This document shows, piece by piece, positions 11,127 through 21,850 of a stretch of DNA of 64,000 nucleotides. The stretch is from Blastomyces gilchristii SLH14081. Lineage: Eukaryota; Ascomycota; Eurotiomycetes; Onygenales; Ajellomycetaceae. Each line of letters starts with the position of its first letter. Positions within the stretch are counted from its first letter, which is position 1. The position numbers and the translations under genes were made by a program. The notes beneath the pieces are model-generated. The model did no database searches, was not told where the DNA came from, and saw only the letters and a program-made list of their open reading frames with translations. The stretch spans positions 928,479 to 992,478 of the forward strand of contig NW_003101667.1 in NCBI RefSeq assembly GCF_000003855.2, read 5' to 3'.

Positions 11127-12635
11127 ATGGATGCAGAAACGCCTCTCCTCGAGAATGTGATGACTACGCTCGGGTACAGCTTGGAAGAAGATGACCGGCC
11201 AATCTCGCCCTCGTCAATGTCGCCTGAGAAAGCTGGATACTTTCCTAAGGGTACATTGTACAGTACATGCCAATACATCATACCTCTCTCCATTGAACCT
11301 TGATTCTCCCGGAACACGCAAAAGCTGTCGGGATCACAACGTATCAATTAACTAATATACGGTAATATATAGCCCAATGGGCAAACCTAGACCGGGGCAA
11401 AGATGCGCCACGATCAAACCCCATCGCCATTGCCCACCGCGGCTCCAAAGCCAAGTTCCCAGAGAACTCCATGAGCGCGTTCATACATGCCATCAGCGCT
11501 GGCGCACAAGTCATCGAGACTGACCTGCATCTCTCCCGGGATGGGGAGATCGTTCTATCTCACGTATGCTAAGAAACATTTTCCTTTTCTTATAGTATTT
11601 TTTTTTTTGTATTTTCCTATTCCACCTCTCAGAAATGAAATGCCGTTGTGATTTTTTTCCCACTCTGATTAACGAACCGCCATCAAACAAGGATGCGACC
11701 CTCCAACGCTGCTTTGGTGTCGAAAAACGGGTCATCGATTGCGACTGGCAGTATCTAAGCTCGCTACGGACGATTAGAGAACCCTTCGACCCCATGCCGC
11801 GCCTGGTTGATTTGTTGCGGTATATTTCTTCTGCGCCGGAGCGGAAACATGTAAGGCTGCTATTGGATATAAAGGTGGGTTTATCCATCCGATTTTGTTT
11901 TATATATATTTCCATTTCATTTTTTAAAATCGTGCTAATGTTATTTACTACAATAAAATAAATAGCTAGACAACCCCGCCCAAAAAATCATGCGTGCTCT
12001 CGCCGACCTACTCCGCTCCACCGCCATCCGTCCAGAACACAAACCATGGAATGAAAGGATAATCCTCGGCTGTTGGACAGTAAGTTTACATCCTATTCCC
12101 TATAGCAAAGCCAGCGATATATGTAACCATCTGCTACCAGGCTAAATATCTCATCCTCTCCCACACCCACCTCCCCACCTATCCCGTCTGCCTAATCTCC
12201 TTCTCCCTCTCCTACGCCCGCCAATTCCTGCGTCTGCGCGTCCCGCACGTAATCTTCAACCTGAAACTGGAAGCCCTGATGGGGCCCGGCGGGGCGCGCT
12301 TCCTCGCCGACGCGCAGGCTGCGGGCCAGCACGTCTTCGCGTGGACGGTGAATGAGGAGGCGCTGATGCGGTGGTGTGTACGGCACGGGCTTGATGGGGT
12401 TGTCACGGATGATGTGGAGGTGTTGAGAAGGGTTTGTGAGGGGGAGCGGGCTCGGTGTTATGGGGAGGGAATTGGGCGTGGAGACGGGATTACCATGAGG
12501 CAACGTGTCAATGTCTTCGTTACGGCGGTTGTTTTGTACCTGGCGGGCAGTGTGTTCGCTGCTGTTTATCCGGTGGATTTGAAGGAATTCATTGGCGGAC
12601 TGTATCAAGGGATAGAGAAGGTAGATACCACTTGA
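11127..12635 (+). CDS. Glycerophosphodiester phosphodiesterase-domain protein (Pgc1-like)
   Basis: Five exons: 11127-11250, 11373-11563, 11692-11874, 11966-12079 and 12141-12635, giving 368 residues. All joins keep frame and use consensus donors (GTACAT, GTATGC, GTGGGT, GTAAGT). The GDPD catalytic core is plain: AIAHRG (His63), PENS (Glu72), ETDLHL (Glu90, Asp92) and SHDATL (His105), followed by LLLDIK and, late in the barrel, FAWTVNEE and DGVVTDD. A C-terminal hydrophobic segment (about 328-347) predicts a tail anchor. Yeast Pgc1 has this architecture and degrades phosphatidylglycerol as a phospholipase C on mitochondria and lipid droplets; that substrate is inferred here by architecture and length only. 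GDPD enzymes acting on glycerophosphocholine are the alternative. Confidence 0.9.
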
Positions 12636-13287
12636 TCGTTTTTCCAACTTAAGCTTGCAGCTTCGCCATTAAATATAGAATGCTTGGCTGCTGTGTTCGG
12701 ATCTTCCCACAGGCTGGTAGAAGGGGTAGGGCTTGGTTGAATTTGTCATGCAGCGGATTTCCTTCCATCTCTACATGGCACTGAGAGACAGAGAAGACAG
12801 CGACACTACAGCCCGACACCAAACCATTGAAGTATTTGAAGTATGTAACAGTGGGATAAAGTCAAATCGATATGCTCTTTTATTTCTACAGCTTGAAAAC
12901 TGATTTTTTACAATAAAAGCTGCGAAGGAAAATGCAATCATGTACACAGAAAAAGGTATTGGATTTCAAAAATGTACGAGAGTAGATCAAAAGAAGAGAG
13001 GGAAAAAATGCAAAAAATGCCAAATCAGATCAAACGAGAAGGCAAAATATCACCCATCATAGTAGCCCTTTTTTTTTTTTTTTTTTTTTTTTTGGTGCTT
13101 GAAAGATGGTGAAGATGGTGATATAATATACAAGGCGATTTCGGCTCTCCGAATCTTGTGCTCACGAGAGTCCAAGAATGGGAGTGGATTCACGGTCTAG
13201 TAAGATACGCCGATCGTGGTGGGGTTAAGCGAGGGGTAAACGATCAAAAGGATCATCATCATATGGGGCGAGCGAGCCGAGTTCAAT
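12636..13287. other. Convergent 3' region between GDPD and fumarate reductase genes
   Basis: No gene. A T run of more than 20 bases lies at about 13,070-13,093. Likely contains both 3' UTRs. Confidence 0.5.
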
Positions 13288-15654
13288 TTAGTATTCAAGG
13301 CTGGGAGTCTGGCCCTTGACGCGTCCGATGACGATATCCGCCGCATATTTTGGGATGACTTCGTCGTCGTGAAGCATTTCAAATTCTAAAGGCAAAAGCA
13401 AACAGGAAAGCTGTTAGCATTTCAAACTTTAAAAACGGAAGAAGGAAAAATCTGCTGATGAAATGGCAGATAAGTACCTTCAGTTGCATCCCTGCCCATG
13501 TGGCTGAAGAGAGCTTGAGCACCACCAGGGTGCTCATCGAGCCAATTGGTGACATCCATCACGACACCCTTGACAACAATCCATAGATCATCCTTCTTGT
13601 TGTGCTTGGCAACCTCTTCCATTGTGAATTCCTTCTCTGGAACCTTGAAGTTCGCGAGATCAGCAGCACCATCCGCGGCCTTGGCAGGGGCAGCAGCTGC
13701 GTTCGAAGGGGCTGCGGGAGCAGCAGCAGCTTGGACAGATGTTGAGCCGCCACTTCCACCGGATGGAGTAGTCCATTCAACCGAGACCTTGCCAGGCTGG
13801 GACGGGTCAATATGAAGAGAGATCTGGTTCAGGCGCGATGAGGCAGTAGCAGAGGGGTTGGAGAGAAGCTCCTGGAAGAGGAATTGGCTAGCAGAGTCAC
13901 CGGCAACACGTCCGTAAACCACGCATCCCAGTAGAGAGGAGCCACCGAGACGATTGGCACCATGGACACCACCAGCAAGCTCACCACAGGCAAACAGGCC
14001 CTCGAAGGGCTTTTTCTCTGCGTTCAAGACTTGAGCCTTGTCGTTGATCTCAATTCCACCCATAGTGAAGTGAAGAACGGGCTGCATGAGGGCAACATAG
14101 AATGTATCGTCAACGTTCACTGGGCCATTGTGGAAGAATTTCTTGCCAAATGGATCCTTCTTCTTGCCATCAGCAATCTGATTGTACTCATCAAACGTCT
14201 TCTTAAGAGCGGCTTCTCCGCAGCCAATTTCCTTGGCCAGCTCTTTGCCAGTCATCTTCTTCATCAGGCCACGACCGGCATAGTGGCGAGTGTGGAAGTC
14301 AAGAACATTGGAAGCCTTGCTGTTAAGAATGAGGCGGATGGGCCACTTGCCCTTCTCCTTTTCCTTCCACATCTCACCAGAAACGTAATCTCGGTGGCCA
14401 AGCTCATCGGCGAACCGCTGGCCATCAGAGTTCAGGAGAAGGCCTCCCTCACCACGAAGAGCTATTTTACAGCATCATTGTTAGACAACGCAGTACTTTG
14501 TTGACGAGCACGTATACCAGGAGTTAAGCATACCTTCAGCAGCCAAGAACTTCCATTTGGAGTCAGGATCTTTAGGGTCAATGAGACCGGTTGGGTGGAC
14601 CTGGACCTTGTCCATATCAATACCATTGGCACCAATAGCCATGAGCATCTTTTGACCATCACCAGTGGCATGGACACCGTTTGTGCTAGACAGATTAAAG
14701 GTGTCTGGCCTCCACTTTTTCAAAAGAGAATCTTCCGTGAAATCAGCAGCATAACCACCGGTAGCCAAAACAACGACACCATCAGCTATGTGTGTCTCGC
14801 CGTTGTATTCATATGTGACACCAGTGATCTTGTTTCCTTCCTTGTTAACGGCGGTTACGCGGGCCTTCTTAAGCACCTGGACGCGGTTTGGCTCACTTTC
14901 CGTGAGCTCCTCGAGGCGCTGCATAAGAGCATATGTGATGGCCATACCGGGGAATTTGGCATCATGGCCACGATGCGTTCGCGGGAAGGAATGTCCTCTA
15001 TACAAATCAATCAATCAACACCTAGTCCCTCTACTAAGCGCATTACAATCACCACAAAGTAGTAGTAGTGAAAAGAGAAAAAGAAGAAAAGATAAAATCA
15101 ATACGAACCCGAGTCGCGAAACTAGAGTCAGATCAAGGTTGAAGATCTCTTGCAGCCAGTGAATGGCGGAGGCGGAGTTGTAGGTAAGGACCTTGATCAG
15201 GTCTGGACGAGCCTTGTCTCTGGCGGACTTGAGGGTATCCTCGTAGAACTGCTTCACACTATCCGCGATGCCTAGATCAGTTTGTGTCCGGGTGAGAGCG
15301 CCGTTGATACCTGAGGTGGCCTTGGTAGAGTTGCCGCCAAAGAAGTCTGGGTGAAGCAAGGTATGGGATTAGCTAGATGATCATACGATTATACTGGCAG
15401 GGAGAGGAAGAGGAAGAGCAACCACATTGGAAAACTTCGAGAGGAAGCACTATACTTACTTTGCTTGTCAAGGACAAGGACATTGCCGCCATTCAGGTAG
15501 ACGGTGTGAGCCGCACTAAGGCCGGACACTACAGTATCATAAACCTATTTATTAGTAGAGCCCAAGAGAGAATGAGAACATTGAGAGAGCATGAATCCGG
15601 GGAAAGGGTGGCCAGCTTACGTCCACCACCAACGACGATAACCCTGGGAGGCAT
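13288..15654 (-). CDS. Soluble fumarate reductase (Osm1/Frd1-like) with C-terminal cytochrome b5 domain
   Basis: Six minus-strand exons: 15654-15621, 15528-15460, 15346-15109, 14997-14534, 14461-13478 and 13385-13288, giving 628 residues. An N-terminal FAD-binding motif VVGGGLSGLSA (from residue 7) is followed by FFGGNSTKATSGING, the substrate-loop motif GGHSFPRTHRG, and the catalytic region LRGEGGLLLNSDGQRFADEL, ending with the family motif GELAGGVHGANRLGGSSLLG. An Ala/Pro-rich linker leads to a cytochrome b5 domain with haem ligands His579 (EHPGG) and His602 (FEMLHD). The yeast relatives reduce fumarate to succinate to reoxidise FADH2/NADH when respiration is limited; fungal homologues often carry this b5 fusion. 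No mitochondrial or ER presequence is evident because the flavin motif starts almost at residue 1, suggesting a cytosolic form. Introns lie very near the 5' end. Confidence 0.92.
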
Positions 15655-17660
15655 GGCGGGAGATAAGATACAATCGAAGAGGGGCGGACAAGCGTGATAG
15701 CTACTAACTACTTCTTACAGAGAGGAAGCAGATGAACAAGAAGCAGATGATGACGATGATGATGATGATGATGATGATGAAGGAGAAGGAGAAGAAGCGA
15801 AGAGAAGAAGAAGAGAAAAGAAGAAGAAGAAGAAGGGGAGAGAAAAAGAAGCGCAGACGAAGAAAGAAGACAACAGACACAATCACAAGCTTTCTTTTCC
15901 TCCTCCTTTTCCTCCTTCGTTCCTTCCCTCTGCCTCTCCTCTCACAAGCTTCTCCCCCATCCGGACTCGGCCGAGGTTCGTCTCTTCCCCGGTTTTGGGC
16001 CAGGACCGGGTAACTGTCTGACCGTAATTTACGGGGTATTTTTGGTAGAAGGGTGATAATATTACACGCTAAGTCGTATGTAGTTTAGTCTGGTTTGGTC
16101 AGGCCCACCTTCCCCAGACGCAGCACTCAGGCAAGCAGACAAGGCCAGCCAATCAATATCGCATTAATAAGTTACATGGTATCACAGATTACAGTTTTGA
16201 CCCCGTATTTTTGGGCACAGTTCAACTTTAGTGCTCTCTCTAAAATAAAACACACAGTGCGGAGCACACACCCCACACCACACACAGTATTCACATATTA
16301 CTAATCCAGTCTAACTTGTCTATCAATCCCTTTAACTTAGTGTCAGCACAATAATAATTACTCTGTACTCCGTACATAGAATTAGAATTAGAAGAGAGTT
16401 TAAATATGAAAAAAATATTAATTAAGGGTCCTGGGGTGTGGATATAGTTCTCTAGTGCACGTACTTTTAATGAGGTTTAATATGTTTTTTTCAGCCTGAG
16501 TGAGTTGGCACCAACGATCTACTTCTTTGGCACCACATCAAAAAGTGTACGCTGTATGCCCCATGGTAACGGCAAGACAGAGGGCTAGTAATAGCAATAC
16601 CTAGTAACTCTGTAACTACCCAGATGGTAAGAATAATACAGCGTACTCCGTACATTCATTATTACCAGTCATTGCCGTCATGGCGGCCAGAATGAAAGCC
16701 ACATGATGCTGTTCTGTGATCTGCTGTTGCCCGTTCATTCTAGGTGTTGTAAGTCACGTAGCCCCAGATAGAGCATCCAGCCAACACTCATTTCCATTCC
16801 CAGACAGACAATCCGGACTCTCCCGGTCCATCCATTATTCAAACTGAATATGGCAGACATGGCCACCTCTGCCTCTTACAAGCAAGCCCAAGAAACTCCA
16901 GAATGAAAAACACATTTTGAGTGAGCAGGAAAGGTGTATAGTGTGTTGAGCGCATCGGCATAACAAACTCTATTCAGAGCAGTGTCAAAAAAGGAAAAGA
17001 AAAGAAAAGAAGAAGAAGAAGAAGAAGAAGGGGAAAGAGAAAAATGCTGAATGTTATAAAATCAAATTCAGCAATGCTCTCATGCAGCAGGAATAGTCAG
17101 CATTCATGCCTTAATAAGTTAGTCAATAATGATTTGGTCAGTTGGAGATCGAAGCTAGGAAAATTCGATGATTAACTATGGAAGTAACGAAGTTACGTAG
17201 TTAGTTATCCCATTCCATTCCGCTGGCTGGCTGATGACTCTTGGACTCCCCTTGCGGAAACTCGGCGTGGGGGTTCAGTTTCTCCTCCTAAAAGGGAACT
17301 AGTTACCTTAGTTGGCTTTTGACATTTCGAGGGGTCGGAGGGGTTCCCTCGGGGGATATCTCTCAGATGTATGTACAGTAAGTATGGAGGAACTTTAGGA
17401 TAAAATTACACAGTACAGGAGGACGTGGGTCTGGATATCTCAGTATTTCTCTGCTATTTACATGATGATATAGTAGTAACTAATTTAGCTAGATTTTTTA
17501 AAACTCACTCTGTACGCAATGATGACGCGATATATGTATATATATACATATGGAGTGAGGGTGGATCCAATAAACAGTATGGAAAGGTTGATGACGCTGG
17601 GATTAAACCATCCGGAAGAAGGCAAGAAAAGAGAACACAAAAACAAAAACAAGATTCAGC
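15655..17660. other. Long intergenic region with microsatellites
   Basis: About 2 kb without a gene. Just upstream of the fumarate reductase start is a purine/GAT microsatellite block (about 15,740-15,860), and another GAA repeat lies near 17,008-17,030. Two copies of the 9-mer TACTCCGTA are at 16,366-16,374 and 16,644-16,652. Short ORFs have no family features. Confidence 0.45.
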
Positions 17661-18819
17661 CTACTTGGCATGCTTCCGATGGAACTCTTTGACCTTCTCA
17701 ACCTCATCGTAGCTGCCCAAGAACACCCCGCTACGGTCATGGATATGCTCCGGAGCAAGGGTAAGCAGTCTTTCCATGTGCGAATTAAGCGCCTGGCCGC
17801 CCGCATTCTCAAACACGAGAGCCATGGGCGCACACTCGTACAGGATTCGCAGCTTCCCCTTGGGACTCTTCTTGTCCGCCGGGTAGGCGAAGACGCCTCC
17901 GTACAGCAGTGTCCGGTACGCGTCCGCAACCATGCTACCGATATATCGAGAACTATACGGCTTGCCGGAGGCCGGGTACTTCAGGTCCTTGAAGTACTCG
18001 AGCACCCAGTCATCCCAGTACATGGAGTTGCCCTCGTTGACGCTGTAGATGGCGCGCTTGGCGGGGAGGCGCATGTTGGGGTGCGTCAGGATGAACTCGC
18101 CCAGGGAGGTATCCATGGTGAAGCCATTGACCGTGCCGCCCTTCATTGTGATGACGAGCTGAGCCGAGGCGCCGTACATGGTGAAACCGGCGGCGACGAG
18201 TTCTGTGCCAGGGCGGAGGACGTCCTTGGCGGTGACGGTGTAGTTCGGGGCCAGGGCCTCGTCGGTCAGCTTGAAGACGCCAAAGATGGTGCCGACGGAG
18301 ACGCCGGCGTCGAGGTTGGAGGAGCCGTCGATGGGGTCGCAGACGACGGCGTATCGGGCTTCGGGGCTCTCGTCGAAGATTATGGCCTCCTCCTCTTCTT
18401 CGGAGACGAGGATGCGGCACTTGCCGGATCCGCGCATTGCGGCAATGAAGAGGTCATTGCCGATGACGTCTAGTTTCTTTTGGTCGTCACCGGTGGTGTT
18501 GGCGGAACCTGCGAGACCGGTGAGGTTGATCAGGGTGGCGCGGCGGATGTAGTATGAGATGGATTTGAAGGAGAATTGGAGGGCATGGCAGAGAAGGCTG
18601 TAATAGAGGTTTAGTCAATTGGTATATAATTCATGAGCTATATATATATATATATATTATTGATAAAAAGGGGATTATGTATTCAACTAACGTGAAATCG
18701 CCAGTGGCTTCTGGGTGTTTCGATTGCTCCTCTGTCAGGAAGCGTGTGAGGGAGATGATATCGGTGTTGATCTTTTCCTGGCCCACGGGAGGAGTAGAGG
18801 CGCGGTCTGCATCAGCCAT
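17661..18819 (-). CDS. FBP1: Fructose-1,6-bisphosphatase
   Basis: Two minus-strand exons, 18819-18692 and 18597-17661, with a 94-bp intron containing an (AT)n run, giving 354 residues, the normal family length. It hydrolyses fructose-1,6-bisphosphate to fructose-6-phosphate, the committed step of gluconeogenesis in the cytosol. The metal/phosphate signature DPIDGSSNLDAG starts at about residue 130, GDFTLLCHALQF spans the exon junction, and the substrate region SSRYIGSMVADAYRTLLYGG and the C-terminal KGKLRILYECAPMA are present. An acidic Glu run (SEEEEEAIIF) sits before the signature. The N-terminus begins MADAD, so the Pro-2 degron used by the yeast GID ligase is not present in the same form. 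Two GTGGGG cores resembling CreA/Mig1 sites lie upstream (about 18,850 and 19,068) but are within G runs and weak. Confidence 0.94.
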
Positions 18820-19106
18820 GGTGACGGATTTCGGGGGAGAATTAACTGGTGGGGGGGGGAGAAAGAAAGGCGGCGGGGTGAGCGGAAGCTTGGTGATAGA
18901 TAGCTGATAGCTGTAATATCAAGGAACTCTATATATAGGAGTGTTTGCACACCGATATCAAGAACGAGACGAGAGAGGAAAGGGAACTAGCTAACTCAAT
19001 TAATTTAAATTGTCTGAGGAAATAATAGAATACAAGAAAGGAATAGTGGGATATGGTTTCTAGTTGCGTGGGGGGGGGGGGGCGCCCGGAGAGGAGGAGG
19101 ACAATA

Positions 19107-19145
<39 letters not shown>

Positions 19146-20199
19146 CTTCTGTATAGCCGCGTCCATTGTCGTGATATGATATTGGACTCCGCAGCCAACG
19201 AGTCAAATAATAATATTAATAATATGTAACTATGGAGCCTGAGAACCAGCGCGGAAAACGCAGGCAAAAGGCAGGCAAAAGGCAGGCAAAAGGCAGGCAA
19301 AAGGCTGGGCTGGCCAATCGGGGACCGATCCGCCTGCGTTGGTTGGTTCCCAGCAAACCCAGTGCGTCCCGTGGACAACCGGGCGCTGAAAGGAATGATA
19401 ATAAAATAATAATAATAGTAATAATAATATAATTAAAATTGAATATTGAATATAAACAATACCGATAATAAGGATAAGAATGATAATGGGAAATTGATCC
19501 TATTCTGATGCTGGCTCTGATCAACAAAAAGGGAAAAGAAAAAAGACGGCTCTCCCTCGCTGCTGGGTTTGAGGAGGGCTTGAGGGCTTGAGGGCTTGAG
19601 CTGTTCGGAACCCCGCCAAGCCCTCTCCCGAGTCCCGAGTCCCGAGTCCCGGGTTATTTTCGGGGGTCTGGTTCGAGTCACTTTCTTCGGTGTGGTTCAG
19701 TGGTTCCCGGCTACTACTATTTTCTCCTCTCTCCTCTCTCTCTAAGCAAAAAGAAAGGCCTTTGTTTGCCTTGTCACATGGGGTTTAACCACTGCGCCTA
19801 GAAAAAGGGAGAATCAAACATGATAGCTACAGCAGGGGCGGAAAATGGCTTCAGATCTACCTATAATAGCTATCATGATCTAAATGGGTTCCTTATTCTT
19901 GCGATTTTTACTTGTTCAAGAACGGAAGGCTGGATCACATGACGGGTTGATTCTAAACAAACAAACAGTGCAAACAGCTAGGGAAGCTGCTGTAACCGTA
20001 TTAGGTAAGGCGTCTCGGTAAGCCGCTCATAGAAAAGCTCGATTTTTTTTCCCTCCTTTCACAGCCTTCTTCTCCAACGTCCACAATAATAATAATAATA
20101 ATCATAATCAACAGAAACGCAATGTTCTCAACAATTGCATCTGGGAAGCCAAATGGCATCTTAATGCTGTGACCACGTTTTGTCTTCAATTCTCGCCCA
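18820..20199. other. FBP1 upstream region with G run, (ATT)n and tandem repeat
   Basis: No gene. Contains a G run at about 19,069-19,082, an (ATT)n microsatellite at about 19,107-19,142, a 4-unit 11-bp tandem repeat (listed separately), and AAT runs near 19,400-19,440 and 20,084-20,104. Likely holds the promoters of FBP1 (leftward) and of the snoRNA host gene (rightward). Confidence 0.45.
19261..19304. repeat. 11-bp tandem repeat, four perfect units
   Basis: The unit CAGGCAAAAGG is repeated exactly four times, then breaks down into CTGGG. It lies about 440 bp upstream of the FBP1 start codon. It could be a tandem protein-binding site or a simple minisatellite. Confidence 0.85.
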
Positions 20200-20267
20200 T
20201 GTGTTTAAGTCAGCACTAACCTGGTATGTTGTTCCCTGTGTTTCTCGCAATCCTGCTCTTCTCTCTA

Positions 20268-20356
20268 CTTTGGTGATGATCCAGCACAACCGCATAAACT
20301 AGAGTCTTTGACCCCTTCAGGGGTGTGAAACTACGTTGCACGTCAGACTGATATTA
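20268..20356 (+). ncRNA. Candidate box C/D snoRNA 1
   Basis: Box C GTGATGA at 20,273-20,279 and box D CTGA at 20,348-20,351, within intron 1 of the host gene. The 12 nt just upstream of box D (TTGCACGTCAGA) are complementary to a universally conserved 28S rRNA stretch that I recall as TCTGACGTGCAA, which would direct 2'-O-methylation in domain II of 28S. The rRNA match is from memory. Confidence 0.68.
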
Positions 20357-20544
20357 TTTTTGACTTTGATTGATTTTATACGTTTGAGGGTTTACCTCTG
20401 GTATTAGCTCGACAAAGTATTACGCTGACAATAAAAAAAACAGATCCAACAGATCATTTGACCACGAAACCATGGCTTGGATTCTGGAATCACTATGGGT
20501 ATGCTCTTTCTCCTGTCCACACCACTCTTCAAAACAACCTGCCC

Positions 20545-20638
20545 TCATATGATGATCAATTTTTGTATAATATACGCTGGAAATTACCGGCCGAGACCTT
20601 CGGGTTGTTGACGATATAAAATGGCTATTACTGATTCA
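20545..20638 (+). ncRNA. Candidate box C/D snoRNA 2
   Basis: Box C ATGATGA at 20,549-20,555 and box D CTGA at 20,631-20,634 (86 nt box to box), with a C'-like TGACGAT near 20,609. Located in intron 2 of the host gene. Target not assigned. Confidence 0.65.
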
Positions 20639-20847
20639 AACTCTCACTTCCTCCACTTGTATTCTCACCAATATATATATTATTGATTATCTGCATCCGC
20701 TAACCCCCGCCAAGTGCAGCAGATGACCCTTAATGGTCCATTGATCCTAAACAACGCAGCTCCGACTCACTTCGATGGGAGGGACTAGCTCTATTTCCGT
20801 AAGAGACTAGCCGTAATTTCCTTTTTATCCCACCCACCAACCATACT

Positions 20848-20951
20848 TTCTAGGATGAATGGCACTGGGCTCTGACGGTGTTGATATAACAACCCGGTTA
20901 TGATGGACATGCCCTTTCGTGGCAGGCCTAGAAAACCTTGCCCACTGATTT
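20848..20951 (+). ncRNA. Candidate box C/D snoRNA 3 (weaker)
   Basis: Degenerate box C AGGATGA at 20,852-20,858, D' CTGA at 20,872-20,875, C'-like TGATGG at about 20,900 and box D CTGA at 20,944-20,947. Located in intron 3. Accepted mainly because the other introns of the same gene each carry one; an alternative is a different small RNA class. Confidence 0.45.
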
Positions 20952-21134
20952 ATTCAAGTCCGATGCTGTCTGCTATCACGATTTCGATGTTTAGATCTAT
21001 TTTCTAATATATTTTCGAATACTTGCAGAGTAATGGCAATATTTATTGCACACTCACTCGGGGTAAGCCAGACGTATAAGGTGTGTACATGAACATTTCA
21101 AGTGATGGTTCCTATATCATTTCATATCATACCT

Positions 21135-21228
21135 TTCTATGATGATCCCCTAGATGACGAGTCTTATTCGAGTTTTCGATGCAGACAACCTATTTTTTTA
21201 TAAATACCATTCATGCTTTTCTGAAAAT
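21135..21228 (+). ncRNA. Candidate box C/D snoRNA 4
   Basis: Box C ATGATGA at 21,139-21,145, C'-like ATGACGA near 21,153, and box D CTGA at 21,221-21,224 (86 nt). Upstream of box D, CCATTCATGC is complementary to the 28S motif GCATGAATGG (recalled, domain IV), though the duplex would end 4-5 nt before box D. Intron 4. Confidence 0.65.
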
Positions 21229-21375
21229 ATTATGTTCCTTTGATAGCATCTATCCATTTTATCAGGGTTTTCACTGACTCCTGCGTAACGCAGCTAACGG
21301 ATAGAATGGTTACACTTGATGTATCTTCACAGACCACTAACTGTACGTCGCATCAACCACAAGCTTTCCCTACGT

Positions 21376-21468
21376 CTTCATGATGATACGTGACATTAAA
21401 AAAGACAAGCATATGTCCAAGTCGGCTTCCGTCGACAAAGACGATATAGTCCCATACTACCTGATTTG
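21376..21468 (+). ncRNA. Candidate box C/D snoRNA 5
   Basis: Box C ATGATGA at 21,380-21,386, C'-like AGACGAT near 21,439, box D CTGA at 21,461-21,464 (85 nt). Intron 5 of the host gene. No confident rRNA target from memory. Confidence 0.66.
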
Positions 21469-21644
21469 CCTTTTGCTATCGAACATGATGTTGAACAAAA
21501 AACCACTGTTCTGGTGCTAACCGTTGAATCAAGACAAAAAACACAGTTTGAGTCCTTGATACAGTATGCCGCAATTCAGGTGTGTAATGCCCCTCACTTC
21601 TTTTGTTCCTCTTCTATACTCCCTTGTCTCCCTTAGCGCCACCC

Positions 21645-21738
21645 TTGCATGATGATTTTTACCTTTTTTTATCACGACGGTCAACATAGTCTATACACTG
21701 ATGACCACCGCCTTTGACAAGGCATTATATCTGATACA
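21645..21738 (+). ncRNA. Candidate box C/D snoRNA 6
   Basis: Box C ATGATGA at 21,649-21,655, internal CTGATGA at 21,698-21,704 (merged D'/C'-like), and box D CTGA at 21,731-21,734 (86 nt). Intron 6. A shorter 53-nt version ending at 21,701 is possible but less like its neighbours in length. Confidence 0.62.
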
Positions 21739-21850
21739 CTTATTGCCATTTTTTCTCATTGATCTCGTTTCCTCGGTGCTCTTTTGAAACACCAACGGCT
21801 AATAGTTCTACCTAGTTGCAAAACATGGCTTTGAAATGTAGGATTTCTAT

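Larger units (their letters stand above)
20200..21850 (+). ncRNA. Spliced, apparently non-coding snoRNA host gene (six introns)
   Basis: A series of consensus splice sites defines short exons separated by six introns of roughly 200-270 bp: 20,224-20,443, 20,499-20,719, 20,799-21,028, 21,063-21,332, 21,343-21,546 and 21,580-21,815. Donors read GTATGT, GTATGC, GTAAGA, GTAAGC, GTACGT and GTGTGT; branch-like CTGAC/GCTAAC/TCTAAT elements precede most acceptors. Exons are short (10-79 bp) and the longest ORF from the first ATG (20,472) stops after about 31 codons, so the exons seem non-coding. Each intron contains one candidate box C/D snoRNA with RUGAUGA and CUGA boxes. This layout matches UHG-type host genes known from animals and intronic snoRNA clusters known in filamentous fungi. 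The transcript ends are guesses and the 10-bp exon is the weakest call. Confidence 0.7.

Noticed and set aside
13546..14504. Plus-strand ORFs over the fumarate reductase
   Set aside because: Shadows of the minus-strand exons; the minus strand carries all family motifs.
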